NCBI GenBank assembly: GCA_910576385.1
Contig: CAJTIR010000009.1
Coordinates: forward strand, 1 to 64,000
Origin: Lachnospiraceae bacterium
GTDB taxonomy: Bacteria; Bacillota; Clostridia; Lachnospirales; Lachnospiraceae
Direction: 5' to 3'
Length of the DNA stretch: 64,000 nt
Made by a program: the position numbers and the translations under genes. This document shows, one piece after another, positions 1 through 8,362 of the stretch. The notes under the pieces were generated by a model. It searched no databases. It worked only from the letters and a program-made list of their open reading frames with translations, and had not been told where the DNA came from. Within the stretch, counting starts at the first letter, position 1, and the number at the start of each line of letters is the position of its first letter.

Positions 1-38
1 AGGGATAATTGTTGATTATCATTTACAACAAAAGCCAT
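1..38 (-). CDS. Transposase N-terminus, partial (IS1182-like?)
   Basis: Only the first 12 codons are inside the window, reading MAFVVNDNQQLS and running off the left edge. A clear GAGGTG ribosome binding site lies 5-6 bases upstream on the minus strand (plus-strand 44-50), so the start is convincing. From memory, this opening resembles IS1182-family transposases of Clostridia, which often begin MAF-V-NDNQQL. Twelve residues cannot prove the family. The short ORFs and palindromes just to the right fit an insertion-sequence flank. Confidence 0.45.
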   Translation of the reverse strand, partial: MAFVVNDNQQLS

Positions 39-159
39 TTGAATCACCTCGATATTTGATACTTATATTTTACCAAATATTGATATGATTTGCTATATCA
101 TGTTAAATTTTCAAGGTACAATATATATCAAAGGGCTGTGACCTTTTGACACCCTAATC

Positions 160-193
160 CTTATAGGAAATTCCTCTGGATTTCCTATAAGAT
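160..193. repeat. Palindromic dispersed repeat, copy A
   Basis: Perfect 12-bp arms CTTATAGGAAAT (160-171) and ATTTCCTATAAG (180-191) enclose an 8-base loop and are followed by ATAAAAT. A near-identical sequence occurs on the minus strand at 53989-54025, inside the tyrS leader. That makes this a dispersed repeat family rather than a one-off hairpin. No T-run follows, so it does not look like an ordinary terminator. Confidence 0.6.
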
Positions 194-203
194 AAAATGA
201 AAT

Positions 204-362
204 ATGTCGCAACAACCCCTTTGTTCCATTAAAAGATCAAAATGCCAAAAAAGTTTATCAGTGAAGTCAGAAGATTTAAAAACAGAGAATAAAAAATTAC
301 GCCAATTGTATCAAATGCTTTCTAAATCATATAATAAAGAAAAAAGCAGGAAAATAGAATGA
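204..362 (+). CDS. Small ORF, 52 aa, possible coiled coil
   Basis: This frame runs from an ATG to a TGA that overlaps the next ATG (ATGA at 359-362). The product is lysine- and glutamate-rich, with a heptad-like stretch (TENKKLRQLYQMLSKSY) that could form a short coiled coil. No good ribosome binding site precedes the ATG and an in-frame stop lies just upstream. It may be the remnant 3' end of a mobile-element gene. Function is unknown. Confidence 0.25.
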   Translation: MSQQPLCSIKRSKCQKSLSVKSEDLKTENKKLRQLYQMLSKSYNKEKSRKIE

Positions 363-493
363 AACGAAAAAAAACGATTAAACAAAAATTGGCGGAGGTT
401 AGCTATAAGAGTCCTGGATTAGAGCGTAAGATGAAATTGATTGAGAAATCATTTCAGGATGTGAAGAAGATGTTGAATGAGAATGGCGGATGA
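359..493 (+). CDS. Small basic ORF, 44 aa
   Basis: ATG overlaps the stop of the preceding small ORF, suggesting translational coupling. AGGA lies about 8 bases upstream. The product is short and basic (MKRKKTIKQKLAEVSYK...) with a hydrophilic helical C-terminus and no recognisable domain. It lies between a transposase start and a palindrome-rich region, so it may be a mobile-element accessory gene or a leftover of one. I do not recognise it. Confidence 0.3.
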   Translation: MKRKKTIKQKLAEVSYKSPGLERKMKLIEKSFQDVKKMLNENGG

Positions 494-525
494 AAAAACA
501 AACTATTTATTCATGCATCGCACGG

Positions 526-560
526 CCATGAACAAACATCCAGTGGATGTTTGTTCATGG
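526..560. repeat. Perfect 16-bp hairpin in repeat-like intergenic DNA
   Basis: CCATGAACAAACATCC (526-541) and its exact complement (545-560) are separated by three bases. About 30 bases further on there is a second, weaker palindrome (AGAACCT...AGGTTCT, roughly 584-604). No T-run follows. The stretch 494-668 has no convincing gene and looks like a structured intergenic repeat beside the tRNA. Confidence 0.55.
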
Positions 561-668
561 CGGACCGTAGCGAAGCAAAGACAGAACCTAAAAGACAGGT
601 TCTAAGTGCTCATAGCGAAAAAAAGAACCCATCGTGAGAGCGTAATCTTCACAACAAGTTCTTAACCT

Positions 669-740
669 GCGCCTCCAGGGGCTCGAACCCTGGACACCCT
701 GATTAAGAGTCAGGTGCTCTTCCAACTGAGCTAGAGGCGC
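669..740 (-). tRNA. tRNA-Lys (anticodon CTT)
   Basis: On the minus strand the sequence folds as a full cloverleaf. The acceptor stem pairs GCGCCTC with GAGGCGC, the D-loop contains AGCTCAGTTGG, the anticodon stem CCTGA/TCAGG encloses loop CTCTTAA, and the T arm is CCAGGGTTCGAGCCCTGG. The loop places CTT at positions 34-36, reading the lysine codon AAG. The 3' CCA is not encoded and would be added after transcription. Length is 72 nt. Confidence 0.95.
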
Positions 741-834
741 TTGCCTTATTTCTTAAGACAAAAGTTATTATATAATAAAACTTTAAGAAATGCAAGAACT
801 TTTTTTGATTTTTTTAAGAAAATTTTGCTTAATA

Positions 835-863
835 TTGACAGTAAGGGCAGAAAAGTGTAGAAT
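835..863 (+). promoter_or_regulatory. Sigma-A promoter for the 910 gene
   Basis: TTGACA (835-840) and TAGAAT (858-863) are separated by exactly 17 bases. They lie about 47 bases upstream of the ATG at 910, which has a GGAGAAG ribosome binding site. Confidence 0.7.
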
Positions 864-909
864 TGTACTAACTAGATAATACAATTGGAATACAAAAAAG
901 GAGAAGCTT

Positions 910-2547
910 ATGAAAAAAGCAACAAAAAATGTGTTGATTGTAGTTTTGATACTGATTGCTGCAGGAATATATTACTATGTTACAATTCCCGCATTTAACA
1001 TCCATTCCATAGGAACTTGGTGGTTTCTAATTGGTGGTGTCGTTGTGATAAGTATTTTGGCGTCAGCCAAGACCTTATTCCAGGGAAATCAGAAAATTAA
1101 TGTGAAAAAAGGTACTTTTTCTGTAGATGTGCATGTCAGTATAGTGACAAAAATTGGATTGGGAATAGCGGCAGCGCTTTTGGTTATTTTAGGAATTGGC
1201 GCATTGCTTTCCTCTCCCATTGTCAATGCTAAGAAATATCAGCAGTTGATGAGTGTGGAGGAACGTGATTTTGCAAAAGATATCTCTCAGGTAGACTATA
1301 ATACCATTCCTATTTTGGATAAAAATTCTGCATCACTGTTGGGAAATCGAAAAATGGGAAGTATGGTAGATATGGTTTCCCAGTTTGAGGTGTCTGAGGA
1401 TTACAGCCAGATTAATGTCAACAGTAAACCTGTGCGTGTTACACCATTGGTCTATGCCAGTCCGATCAAATGGCTGACAAATCAAAGCAGCGGTATTCCA
1501 GCTTATATTAAAATTGATATGGCTACACAAGATACAGAATGTGTAAAATTAAAAGAGGGAATCCGCTATTCAAAAGGAGAATATCTGAATCGAAATATTT
1601 ACAGACATTTGCGGTTTCATTACCCTACTTATATATTTTCAGAACAGATTTTCTTTGAGATTGATGATCAGGGAACACCATTTTGGATTTGTCCTGTAAA
1701 GAAATTTAACGTCGGATTGTTCGGTGGGGAGACAATCGGAAATGTGGTACTTTGTAATGCTGTCACAGGAGAATGTAGCGATTATGATATTAAAGATGTA
1801 CCGCAATGGGTAGATAAAGTTTATCAGGCGGAACTTTTAATGAATCTTTACGATTACAGCGGCACTTTAAAACATGGGTTTTTCAACAGCGTATTGGGAC
1901 AGAAGGACTGCCTGAAAACGACAAATGGTTATAATTATATTGCATTGGATGATGATGTCTGGGTATATTCTGGCGTTACCAGTGTCAGCGGAGATCAGTC
2001 TAATGTGGGTTTTGTATTGATGAACCAGCGTACAATGGAGACACGTTTTTATAAAATTGAGGGAGCCACAGAGGAATCTGCAATGTCTTCCGCGGAAGGA
2101 CAGGTACAGAATCTAGGTTATCAGGCAACTTTCCCATTGCTGTTAAATATTTCGGGAGAACCAACTTATTTTATGGCGTTGAAGGATGATGCAGGATTGG
2201 TAAAAATGTATGGTATGGTAAACATCCAGAAATATCAATGGGTAGCGACTGGCGATACCATTAAGGAATGCGAGAAGGCTTACAGCAAACTTTTGAAAAA
2301 TAATGGCATTACGGGAGCGACAGGCGAAGAAAGTAAAAAAGCGAATGGTAAAATAATTAATCTTTTCCCAGTAAATATTGAGGGAAATACTCATATCTAT
2401 TTTTCTGTGGAAGGAAAAGAAGAGATTTTTGACGTTGATCTATCAAACAGTGATCTTTTGGATATCATTAAATATCAGTCAGGGGATATGATACGTTTTT
2501 CCTATTCTGACGAGGAGAATCCTGTGAGAGTGACAGAGATTGAATGA
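910..2547 (+). CDS. Membrane protein of unknown function, 545 aa
   Basis: The N-terminus has three hydrophobic segments (about residues 8-27, 35-53 and 82-105), followed by roughly 430 mostly soluble residues that are probably outside the membrane. The soluble part is rich in beta-type aromatic and charged patterns and has no catalytic motif I recognise. The ATG has a good AAAGGAGAAG site and its own consensus promoter. It stands alone, with another promoter before the next gene. I cannot assign a family. A cell-envelope role is only an inference from topology. Confidence 0.75.
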   Translation: MKKATKNVLIVVLILIAAGIYYYVTIPAFNIHSIGTWWFLIGGVVVISILASAKTLFQGNQKINVKKGTFSVDVHVSIVTKIGLGIAAALLVILGIGALLSSPIVNAKKYQQLMSVEERDFAKDISQVDYNTIPILDKNSASLLGNRKMGSMVDMVSQFEVSEDYSQINVNSKPVRVTPLVYASPIKWLTNQSSGIPAYIKIDMATQDTECVKLKEGIRYSKGEYLNRNIYRHLRFHYPTYIFSEQIFFEIDDQGTPFWICPVKKFNVGLFGGETIGNVVLCNAVTGECSDYDIKDVPQWVDKVYQAELLMNLYDYSGTLKHGFFNSVLGQKDCLKTTNGYNYIALDDDVWVYSGVTSVSGDQSNVGFVLMNQRTMETRFYKIEGATEESAMSSAEGQVQNLGYQATFPLLLNISGEPTYFMALKDDAGLVKMYGMVNIQKYQWVATGDTIKECEKAYSKLLKNNGITGATGEESKKANGKIINLFPVNIEGNTHIYFSVEGKEEIFDVDLSNSDLLDIIKYQSGDMIRFSYSDEENPVRVTEIE

Positions 2548-2571
2548 CGTATTTACGGATGTAAAAGCATT

Positions 2572-2599
2572 TTGACACCATTCTTGTATACTGTAAAGT
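2572..2599 (+). promoter_or_regulatory. Probable promoter for the XRE regulator
   Basis: TTGACA (2572-2577) and TAAAGT (2594-2599) with a 16-base spacer, about 60 bases before the ATG at 2660. The -35 is perfect and the -10 is a moderate match. Confidence 0.45.
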
Positions 2600-2659
2600 A
2601 CATTTGATAGACTTCTTGTTGTCCTTGCTTCATAATAGATTTCACAAGGAGGGGCGAAT

Positions 2660-3322
2660 ATGGAGATTGGAAATAGACTAAAAAATGCCAGAAAGAAAAT
2701 CGGAATGACACAAGAACAAGTTGCTGAGAAAATTGGTGTCAGCCGTCAGACTATTTCTAACTGGGAAAATAACAAATCTTATCCTGATATCGTCAGTGTG
2801 ATAAGCCTCAGTGATCTCTATTCTGTCAGCCTTGATGAATTATTAAAGGAGGATAAAAGGATGATTGGATTTCTTGAGGAAAGTACGAATGAGGTAAAAA
2901 GCCGTGAAAAATTTTCAAGGCTGGTATTAATTATGAGTTACTTAGTCATCTGGGTATTGTCAATTTTTTTCTTCTGGTTTGGCTCGGCCTCGGGAGATAA
3001 TGGTTTAGATGCAATGGGATATGCTTTGATAGTATTTTATTTTGTTTTGCCAGTAAGCACTTTTATTAGTTCTGTTTTTATTGGCGTAGATGATAATTGT
3101 TGGGCAAGTAATAGATGGCTGATGCTTCTGTTTTTTGGATTTATGTATATGCTTGCTTCTTATGTTACATTTAGCTTGGCGAATACAACATTAACTGGTC
3201 ATCTGAATTATCCAGAGATTGCAGATATACTTCCAGGTATTATGTGTTCAGCTGTTGGAATGATAGTTGGAAAGCTTATTGCTATCATTAAGTTTAGAGG
3301 ACAACGAAAGCAAAGTATTTGA
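2660..3322 (+). CDS. XRE-family regulator with C-terminal membrane domain
   Basis: Residues 1-65 form a classic HTH_3/XRE domain (NRLKNARKKIGMTQEQVAEKIGVSRQTISNWEN). Residues about 90-215 contain four hydrophobic segments, so the regulator is probably tethered to the membrane. This architecture is common in Lachnospiraceae and often precedes ABC transporters for peptides or antibiotics. That fits the ABC pair starting 180 bases downstream. The start is supported by AAGGAGGGG. A regulatory role toward the transporter is inference; the two units are separated by a terminator and have separate promoters. Confidence 0.85.
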   Translation: MEIGNRLKNARKKIGMTQEQVAEKIGVSRQTISNWENNKSYPDIVSVISLSDLYSVSLDELLKEDKRMIGFLEESTNEVKSREKFSRLVLIMSYLVIWVLSIFFFWFGSASGDNGLDAMGYALIVFYFVLPVSTFISSVFIGVDDNCWASNRWLMLLFFGFMYMLASYVTFSLANTTLTGHLNYPEIADILPGIMCSAVGMIVGKLIAIIKFRGQRKQSI

Positions 3323-3372
3323 CTAAAGAAATGCAATATCTGATTTGATCTTAGTGGGAACAAATCGATTAT

Positions 3373-3406
3373 GAAATAGCATCTGTTTGGGATGCTATTT
3401 CTTTTT
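3373..3406 (+). terminator. Rho-independent terminator after the XRE gene
   Basis: GAAATAGCATC (3373-3383) pairs with GATGCTATTTC (3391-3401) and is followed by a run of five T residues. Confidence 0.8.
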
Positions 3407-3424
3407 ATACTTTTTTGATGATGC

Positions 3425-3453
3425 TTTACACCCAAATCTCTGTTTGTTATAAT
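3425..3453 (+). promoter_or_regulatory. Promoter for the ABC transporter pair
   Basis: TTTACA (3425-3430) and a perfect TATAAT (3448-3453) with a 17-base spacer, about 45 bases before the ATG at 3499. Confidence 0.75.
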
Positions 3454-3498
3454 ACAAGTGTTTATAAATAAAATAACATACAGGGATATAGGAGAATT

Positions 3499-4245
3499 AT
3501 GTGTATTTTAAGGGCTGAACATCTTTGTAAATCATATTCATCATCAGAGGGAATCTTGAATATTTTAGATCATGTCTGTTTTCAAATGAAACAAGGGGAA
3601 AAGGTTGCTGTTGTGGGACCTTCTGGAAGTGGCAAGACAACATTTTTACATACATTATGTGGCATTGATCGTCCAGATTTTGGAATCATTCAGATTCAGG
3701 ATGAGGAATTATCGGAAATGTCCGATGACGCATTGTCTCTTTTTCGCAGAAAGTATTTTGGGATGATATTTCAGGATTTTCAATTATTGGAAAGCCTGAA
3801 TGTGAAAGAGAATATTTTGCTGCCATTGATTCTTGCAGGAAGAGGGGAAGGGGAGCAAAAGCGTTGCTTACAGCAAGTAACGTCTGCAGTTGGCATTGAA
3901 AAGTTGCTTGACAAAGGAATCACAGAAATTTCAGGAGGGCAGAAACAGCGTGTGGCCATTGCCAGAGCGTTTATTCATCGACCAGCTCTTATTTTTGCTG
4001 ATGAGCCAACCGGAAATTTAGATCGCAAAGCAACCACAGACGTCATAAAATGTATGATAGAGATGAGTGATAATTATCAGACAAGTGAGTTGATTGTCAC
4101 ACATGATCTCTATATCGCCTCATTCTGTGATAGGGTTCTTATGCTAAAGGATGGAAATTTTACAGGGGAGATTTATAAACAAGAGAAAGACTTTGAGAAA
4201 AAAATTATGTCATTGATGTTTCAGTCAGGAGGTGGCTGTGAGTGA
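3499..4245 (+). CDS. ABC transporter ATPase, BceA/MacB-like
   Basis: 248 residues, the normal size for this family. The Walker A GPSGSGKT is at about residues 40-47, followed by a Q-loop (FQDFQLL), the signature ISGGQKQR, Walker B LIFADEPTGNLD and the switch histidine VTHD. GNLDRKA after Walker B is typical of the LolD/MacB/BceA group, which pairs with FtsX-type permeases. The stop overlaps the GTG start of the permease gene (GTGA). Likely role is bacitracin- or peptide-type detoxification or signalling at the membrane. No dedicated histidine kinase or response regulator is adjacent, so the substrate is unknown. Confidence 0.9.
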   Translation: MCILRAEHLCKSYSSSEGILNILDHVCFQMKQGEKVAVVGPSGSGKTTFLHTLCGIDRPDFGIIQIQDEELSEMSDDALSLFRRKYFGMIFQDFQLLESLNVKENILLPLILAGRGEGEQKRCLQQVTSAVGIEKLLDKGITEISGGQKQRVAIARAFIHRPALIFADEPTGNLDRKATTDVIKCMIEMSDNYQTSELIVTHDLYIASFCDRVLMLKDGNFTGEIYKQEKDFEKKIMSLMFQSGGGCE

Positions 4246-5978
4246 CTTTTTCTGCGATTGCTAAAAAAATGATGATCTTTCATTTTAGTAAATACAAGCT
4301 GATTTTTTTCTGTAATTTATTTGTGGCAGTGTTGTTCTTTTGCTATGCGTCTATCTTTACAAATCAAGATTTCATGGAGAATGATTTGATTGTTGATTCT
4401 ATGATATCCAGCAATATTATATTTCCCAGTTTCTTATCTGCACTATTTTTAATATTATTTCTGCCTTTTTCTTATTCTGTTTTTTTGTCAGCAAGAAAGC
4501 GAGAATATGGGGTGTTGCTCTGTTTGGGAATGAGGCGTAAAGAGGCGGTACATGCGCTAATGTTGGAGGGACTTACAGTATCAGTGCTTGCCTTGATGGT
4601 AGCTTTAGCTGTAGGAACGGTATTATCTATTTTGTTTTATGGATTTATCAGGTATGCACTTGGTATAGGGGGGGTAATGTGGAGGTTTGATCTAAAGCCT
4701 TATTGGATTACCGTTCTGTTATATGGACTAACTGCATTTGTAACCATTTTTATACAAGGGAGTCTTATGTATTTTCCCAAGATTGATCAGTTACTAAAAA
4801 CCCCTTTTAAGGCCGAGAAAAAGGGTAAAATTTTGCGGTTTTTGGCACATATTTCTGTAAATTTTGGAAAATCAGATGCGATTGCATTTTCCTTTTTAGT
4901 TCGTCATAAACGGCAATGGAGTATTCGTTATATGATCGGAATTATTATGTTGACAACAGCAATCGTGCTTATAGGGTTATGTGCAGCGATCAGCCAGGCA
5001 TTTTATTGTGATGTAGAACGATATTCTCCCTATGATGTACTCTATACAGATGTCTTTGATGTCAATCATATCACGGAGACAGAAGTCAGAGAACTGGCAA
5101 ACAAGTATCATGTGACAATTACAGAATATAGCCAGATTAGTTTTGCCAGGGACCATACATTCAATTATTATCCTGTCTCCAAAATCAATGAGAAATTTGG
5201 CTGTAAGTATCAGGTTAATCAGGGACAATTTCTCAATTTGTTCCCCTATGACCCGCTGGACGGCTACAACCGTGATTTTACATCTGTTAGCCATGTGAAA
5301 CTAGAAAATGGTCTTACATTAAAAACAATAGGAAGTGATATCCGTATTCTTTTTAATCAGAATCCTACATTTGCGGAATATAATCTAATTTTAAATGATG
5401 TAGATTTTAAACAATTGGCTGAGGAAAGCACTTATTGGAGTGGAAAAATCTATATGTTACGATTGAATGATTGGAAAAAATCGGCTGATTTTTTAAATGG
5501 TTTGCAGTCTAGGCTACAGGAACATAATAATGTCTCAGAACAAGACCAATATATCTATTATGCAGCTTCTTCAAGATTACAAAGGTATAGACAAGCACAA
5601 ACTTCCAGCCGTTTTTTAATATTTGTAATGTCATATATGATCGGTCTGCTTTGTTTTGTGCAATGGGCATTGGTTCATTTTGGAGTTTTGTCTGAGACGG
5701 ATGAAATGAAAAGGAGTGTCCATAGTTTGCGTTTGGTAGGTGTTACCAGAGTTGAGATATTTTCTTATTTGAGATTTAAAAATAAGATGCGTTTTTTACC
5801 TCAGATTGTGGTAAGTTTTACAATAGCGATGATTATCATTTGTCTTGTGCTGCATCGACTCTATCACTTGGAAGTTTTAGGATGTACTGTGGGTGGAGGG
5901 TTTGCTATACTTTTGTTTAGCTTGACATATATATCTACGAAAAGATATTCACAGAGTGAATCTAAGCGTATTTCTTAA
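4242..5978 (+). CDS. FtsX-like ABC permease, BceB-like
   Basis: 578 residues with the layout of Bce-type permeases. There are about four N-terminal membrane segments, a large extracytoplasmic domain (about residues 265-455) and C-terminal membrane segments. The sequence KREYGVLLCLGMRR near residue 90 is the cytoplasmic FtsX-family motif. Translation starts at GTG 4242, overlapping the ATPase stop by four bases, so the two are coupled. Bce proteins are usually somewhat larger (about 650 residues) with ten membrane segments, so this is a compact relative. Confidence 0.85.
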   Translation: MTFSAIAKKMMIFHFSKYKLIFFCNLFVAVLFFCYASIFTNQDFMENDLIVDSMISSNIIFPSFLSALFLILFLPFSYSVFLSARKREYGVLLCLGMRRKEAVHALMLEGLTVSVLALMVALAVGTVLSILFYGFIRYALGIGGVMWRFDLKPYWITVLLYGLTAFVTIFIQGSLMYFPKIDQLLKTPFKAEKKGKILRFLAHISVNFGKSDAIAFSFLVRHKRQWSIRYMIGIIMLTTAIVLIGLCAAISQAFYCDVERYSPYDVLYTDVFDVNHITETEVRELANKYHVTITEYSQISFARDHTFNYYPVSKINEKFGCKYQVNQGQFLNLFPYDPLDGYNRDFTSVSHVKLENGLTLKTIGSDIRILFNQNPTFAEYNLILNDVDFKQLAEESTYWSGKIYMLRLNDWKKSADFLNGLQSRLQEHNNVSEQDQYIYYAASSRLQRYRQAQTSSRFLIFVMSYMIGLLCFVQWALVHFGVLSETDEMKRSVHSLRLVGVTRVEIFSYLRFKNKMRFLPQIVVSFTIAMIIICLVLHRLYHLEVLGCTVGGGFAILLFSLTYISTKRYSQSESKRIS

Positions 5979-6025
5979 GGGCAATGAGTTGTTGGTGCAG
6001 AACAATGCACAGAATGGAGAAACAT

Positions 6026-6622
6026 ATGAACAAAAATCAGGAGTACATTGAAAATTTAAAAATGGAAGATGTGCCGTGGCACAGAATTACAACCACCTAT
6101 GGCAGAGCAACAGATTTTCCACAGTATTTTAAGATTATGTGGGATATGGAAAATATTACAGATGTAAAAACAGCATTGTGTGAAGTCACAAACAATATTG
6201 AACATCAAAGTACCCTTTGGCATGCCACTCCCTTTGCAATGATATTTTTAAAACGTATTTTTGAACGAGCTGTTTCTATAATAAATCAAAATGAATGTGC
6301 GGATTATATTGTAGAGTATTTGTTAGATTTTTTTGAACTTATCGCCGAGTGCTTTCTTGATGGAGATGATATGGAACATCCCCAACAGTTAGAACATTTT
6401 TCGGATATGATCAAAGAGAAATATTTGTTGTCTGAGGAATATGACGAGGAAGAAGATGAGATCTACTATGAAGACGAGGAAGTTTTCTCAGAAGAGTTAT
6501 TCTACAGTTTTTGGTATTATTCCTATCAAGTGGCGGCAGCCTGTCGGCCAATGCTGAAAAAACTAGAAAACAGCTCTTCTCAGCATTGGTCTCTTAAAGC
6601 AAAGGAACTTCATTTATTATGA
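6026..6622 (+). CDS. Immunity-like / uncharacterised protein, 198 aa
   Basis: I chose ATG 6026 because GGAG lies six bases upstream. An in-frame ATG at 5984 has a weaker site. The conserved-looking N-terminal segment WHRITTTYGRATDFP recalls, from memory, a family of helical-repeat proteins found among polymorphic-toxin immunity genes. The rest is helical, with a strongly acidic stretch near residues 145-165 (EEYDEEEDEIYYEDEE). No toxin gene is adjacent. It follows the ABC permease by under 50 bases and may share its transcript. An immunity function is inference. Confidence 0.6.
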   Translation: MNKNQEYIENLKMEDVPWHRITTTYGRATDFPQYFKIMWDMENITDVKTALCEVTNNIEHQSTLWHATPFAMIFLKRIFERAVSIINQNECADYIVEYLLDFFELIAECFLDGDDMEHPQQLEHFSDMIKEKYLLSEEYDEEEDEIYYEDEEVFSEELFYSFWYYSYQVAAACRPMLKKLENSSSQHWSLKAKELHLL

Positions 6623-6701
6623 AAGAATTGCTAAAAGATGAATGTAGCTATTTAAAATCAAACACCAAAGACACGCCGGTTAAATGATCATACGTCTGCG
6701 A

Positions 6702-7016
6702 CTAATTTACAAATTTAACGGCTGTCCCATAGGCCATCACTTCAGCGGCTCCCTGCATCACAGCGGAGGAGGCATAGCGGATGTTGATTACAGCATCCGC
6801 GCCCAATTTTTCTGCCTCTTCTGTCATTCTTTGGGTGGCCAGGGCACGCGCATCATTCATCATCTCGGTGTAGGATTTGAGTTCGCCCCCGACAATTGTC
6901 TTAAATCCCTGCGAAATGTCACGTCCAATATTTTTGGATTGTATGGTACTTCCTTTGACCAGTCCTAACATCTCAAATTCTTTTCCTGAAATATAATCTG
7001 TATTCACTAAAAACAT
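6702..7016 (-). CDS. YbjQ family protein (DUF74)
   Basis: 104 residues, full length for the YbjQ/UPF0145 family. Family features are the early G-TI-SKNIGRDI segment, the central helix MNDARALATQRMTEEAEKLGADAV and the INIRYASS strand. These proteins form small oligomeric rings; a metal-binding role has been suggested but function is not established. The start is supported by AAGGAGTGAT. It converges with the upstream immunity-like gene and stands alone on the minus strand. Confidence 0.9.
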   Translation of the reverse strand: MFLVNTDYISGKEFEMLGLVKGSTIQSKNIGRDISQGFKTIVGGELKSYTEMMNDARALATQRMTEEAEKLGADAVINIRYASSAVMQGAAEVMAYGTAVKFVN

Positions 7017-7122
7017 AGTATCACTCCTTTTTGTTGTTTGAGGGAATTATGACAGTGGTTCCATCGTATCATTATTACTATTTACTGTATAATTTCAGTA
7101 TGCCCTCGTTTGAATCAGTATA

Positions 7123-7770
7123 CTATTTTTGAGGGAAAGATGCAATCAGCTTGTAGATAGGATTTCCCATTTTTGAAAATCTTTCCTCATACTCTGTCAT
7201 TACATTTCCTTCCATCATGGTGTTATCTTGATGAAGATTGCGCGTAAATGCGTCTAATTTCCAGCCGGCTTCCTTCACTTCCTCTAAAGAAAAATCAAAG
7301 AGGGCGGTGTTGTCTGTTTTAAATTCAACAGTACCATTCGATGCCAAAATTTGCTGATATCGCTCAAAAAACTGATGGGAGGTAAGTCTGCGTTTAGCAT
7401 GGCGGTCCTTGGGCCAGGGATCTGAAAAATTCAGATAGATTTGAGCGACCTCTTCATGGTCAAACATTTCACAGATGTTCTCAGCATCCATGCGGATAAA
7501 ACGAATATTTTCCAGGGGTTCTGCTTCCATTTTTTGCAGTGCCCGCAGCAATACACTGGAATATTTTTCAATGCCAACATAATTAATCTGGGGGTTTTGT
7601 CTGGCAAGTGCCATAATAAATTTGCCTTTTCCCATGCCAATTTCAATGTGAAGAGGATTTTGATTGCCAAAAATAGTGTGCCATTGTCCTTTTGTATGTT
7701 CTGATTCCTGAATACACCAGCGATTTTGGGCGATGGCTTCACGGGAACCAGGAATATTTCTTAATCTCAT
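7123..7770 (-). CDS. trmB: tRNA (guanine-N7)-methyltransferase TrmB
   Basis: The enzyme methylates G46 in the variable loop of tRNAs using S-adenosylmethionine. Diagnostic segments are the SAM-binding HIEIGMGKGKFI and the late motif LNFSDPWPKDRHAKRRLTS, which is characteristic of TrmB. The product is about 215 residues, normal for the family. I chose the ATG giving MRLRNIPGS, the usual TrmB opening. A TTG four codons earlier is possible. No strong ribosome binding site is visible; a palindrome (7785-7816) occupies the leader instead. Confidence 0.93.
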   Translation of the reverse strand: MRLRNIPGSREAIAQNRWCIQESEHTKGQWHTIFGNQNPLHIEIGMGKGKFIMALARQNPQINYVGIEKYSSVLLRALQKMEAEPLENIRFIRMDAENICEMFDHEEVAQIYLNFSDPWPKDRHAKRRLTSHQFFERYQQILASNGTVEFKTDNTALFDFSLEEVKEAGWKLDAFTRNLHQDNTMMEGNVMTEYEERFSKMGNPIYKLIASFPQK

Positions 7771-7784
7771 AATTTGAACCAAAT

Positions 7785-7816
7785 CTCAAGCGAAAATGCT
7801 TGCATTTTCATTTGAG
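7785..7816. other. Stem-loop in the trmB-dacF intergenic region
   Basis: CTCAAGCGAAAATGC and GCATTTTCATTTGAG form a near-perfect inverted repeat with a two-base loop, directly upstream of trmB on the minus strand. The rest of 7817-8218 is AT-rich with no convincing gene; two short frames there lack ribosome binding sites. It could affect trmB translation or be a small repeat. Confidence 0.4.
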
Positions 7817-8218
7817 ACGCAAACACAAAAAGTGACAGATGTGTGTCTGCATTTTATCCTTTCTTCTTTTTTCTTTCACCTTTACCTCCGAAGTTTGTCA
7901 TTTATAATCATACTTTTTCTTTTTACTTTAAGTATATTTCCTAATCTGATCTTTGGTATTTTTGGATACAGTAGATATAAAATAGGATGGATTTTACAAA
8001 TGTCCTCCTCAGAGCTTCTTTTTTAATTCCCTACCTTATTCTTCATTATGGTGATAATAACATATGTATTTTCATATGTATAGTGTTTTCATGATTTCAA
8101 CTGAAAATAATCTCATATATATCAACAATTCATCCGATGACAAACGTCGGGGGTGTACTTTTCTCAATGGATAATAATTAAAATGGGAATAATAACAAAA
8201 AGAAGAGTATATGGAAAG

Positions 8219-8247
8219 TTGCTTTGCAGACTTGGATATGATATACT
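8219..8247 (+). promoter_or_regulatory. Probable promoter for the carboxypeptidase gene
   Basis: TTGCTT (8219-8224) and TATACT (8242-8247) with a 17-base spacer, about 115 bases before ATG 8363. Confidence 0.45.
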
Positions 8248-8362
8248 ATAGAAAAATGTAATATTTTTGTAAAAATTTGGATAACAGTTTGTTACAAAGA
8301 TTGTTATTATTTTAGCGCTTACAGCTCCCGATAAAATTATTAAGGTACAAGGAGAAATTTTC

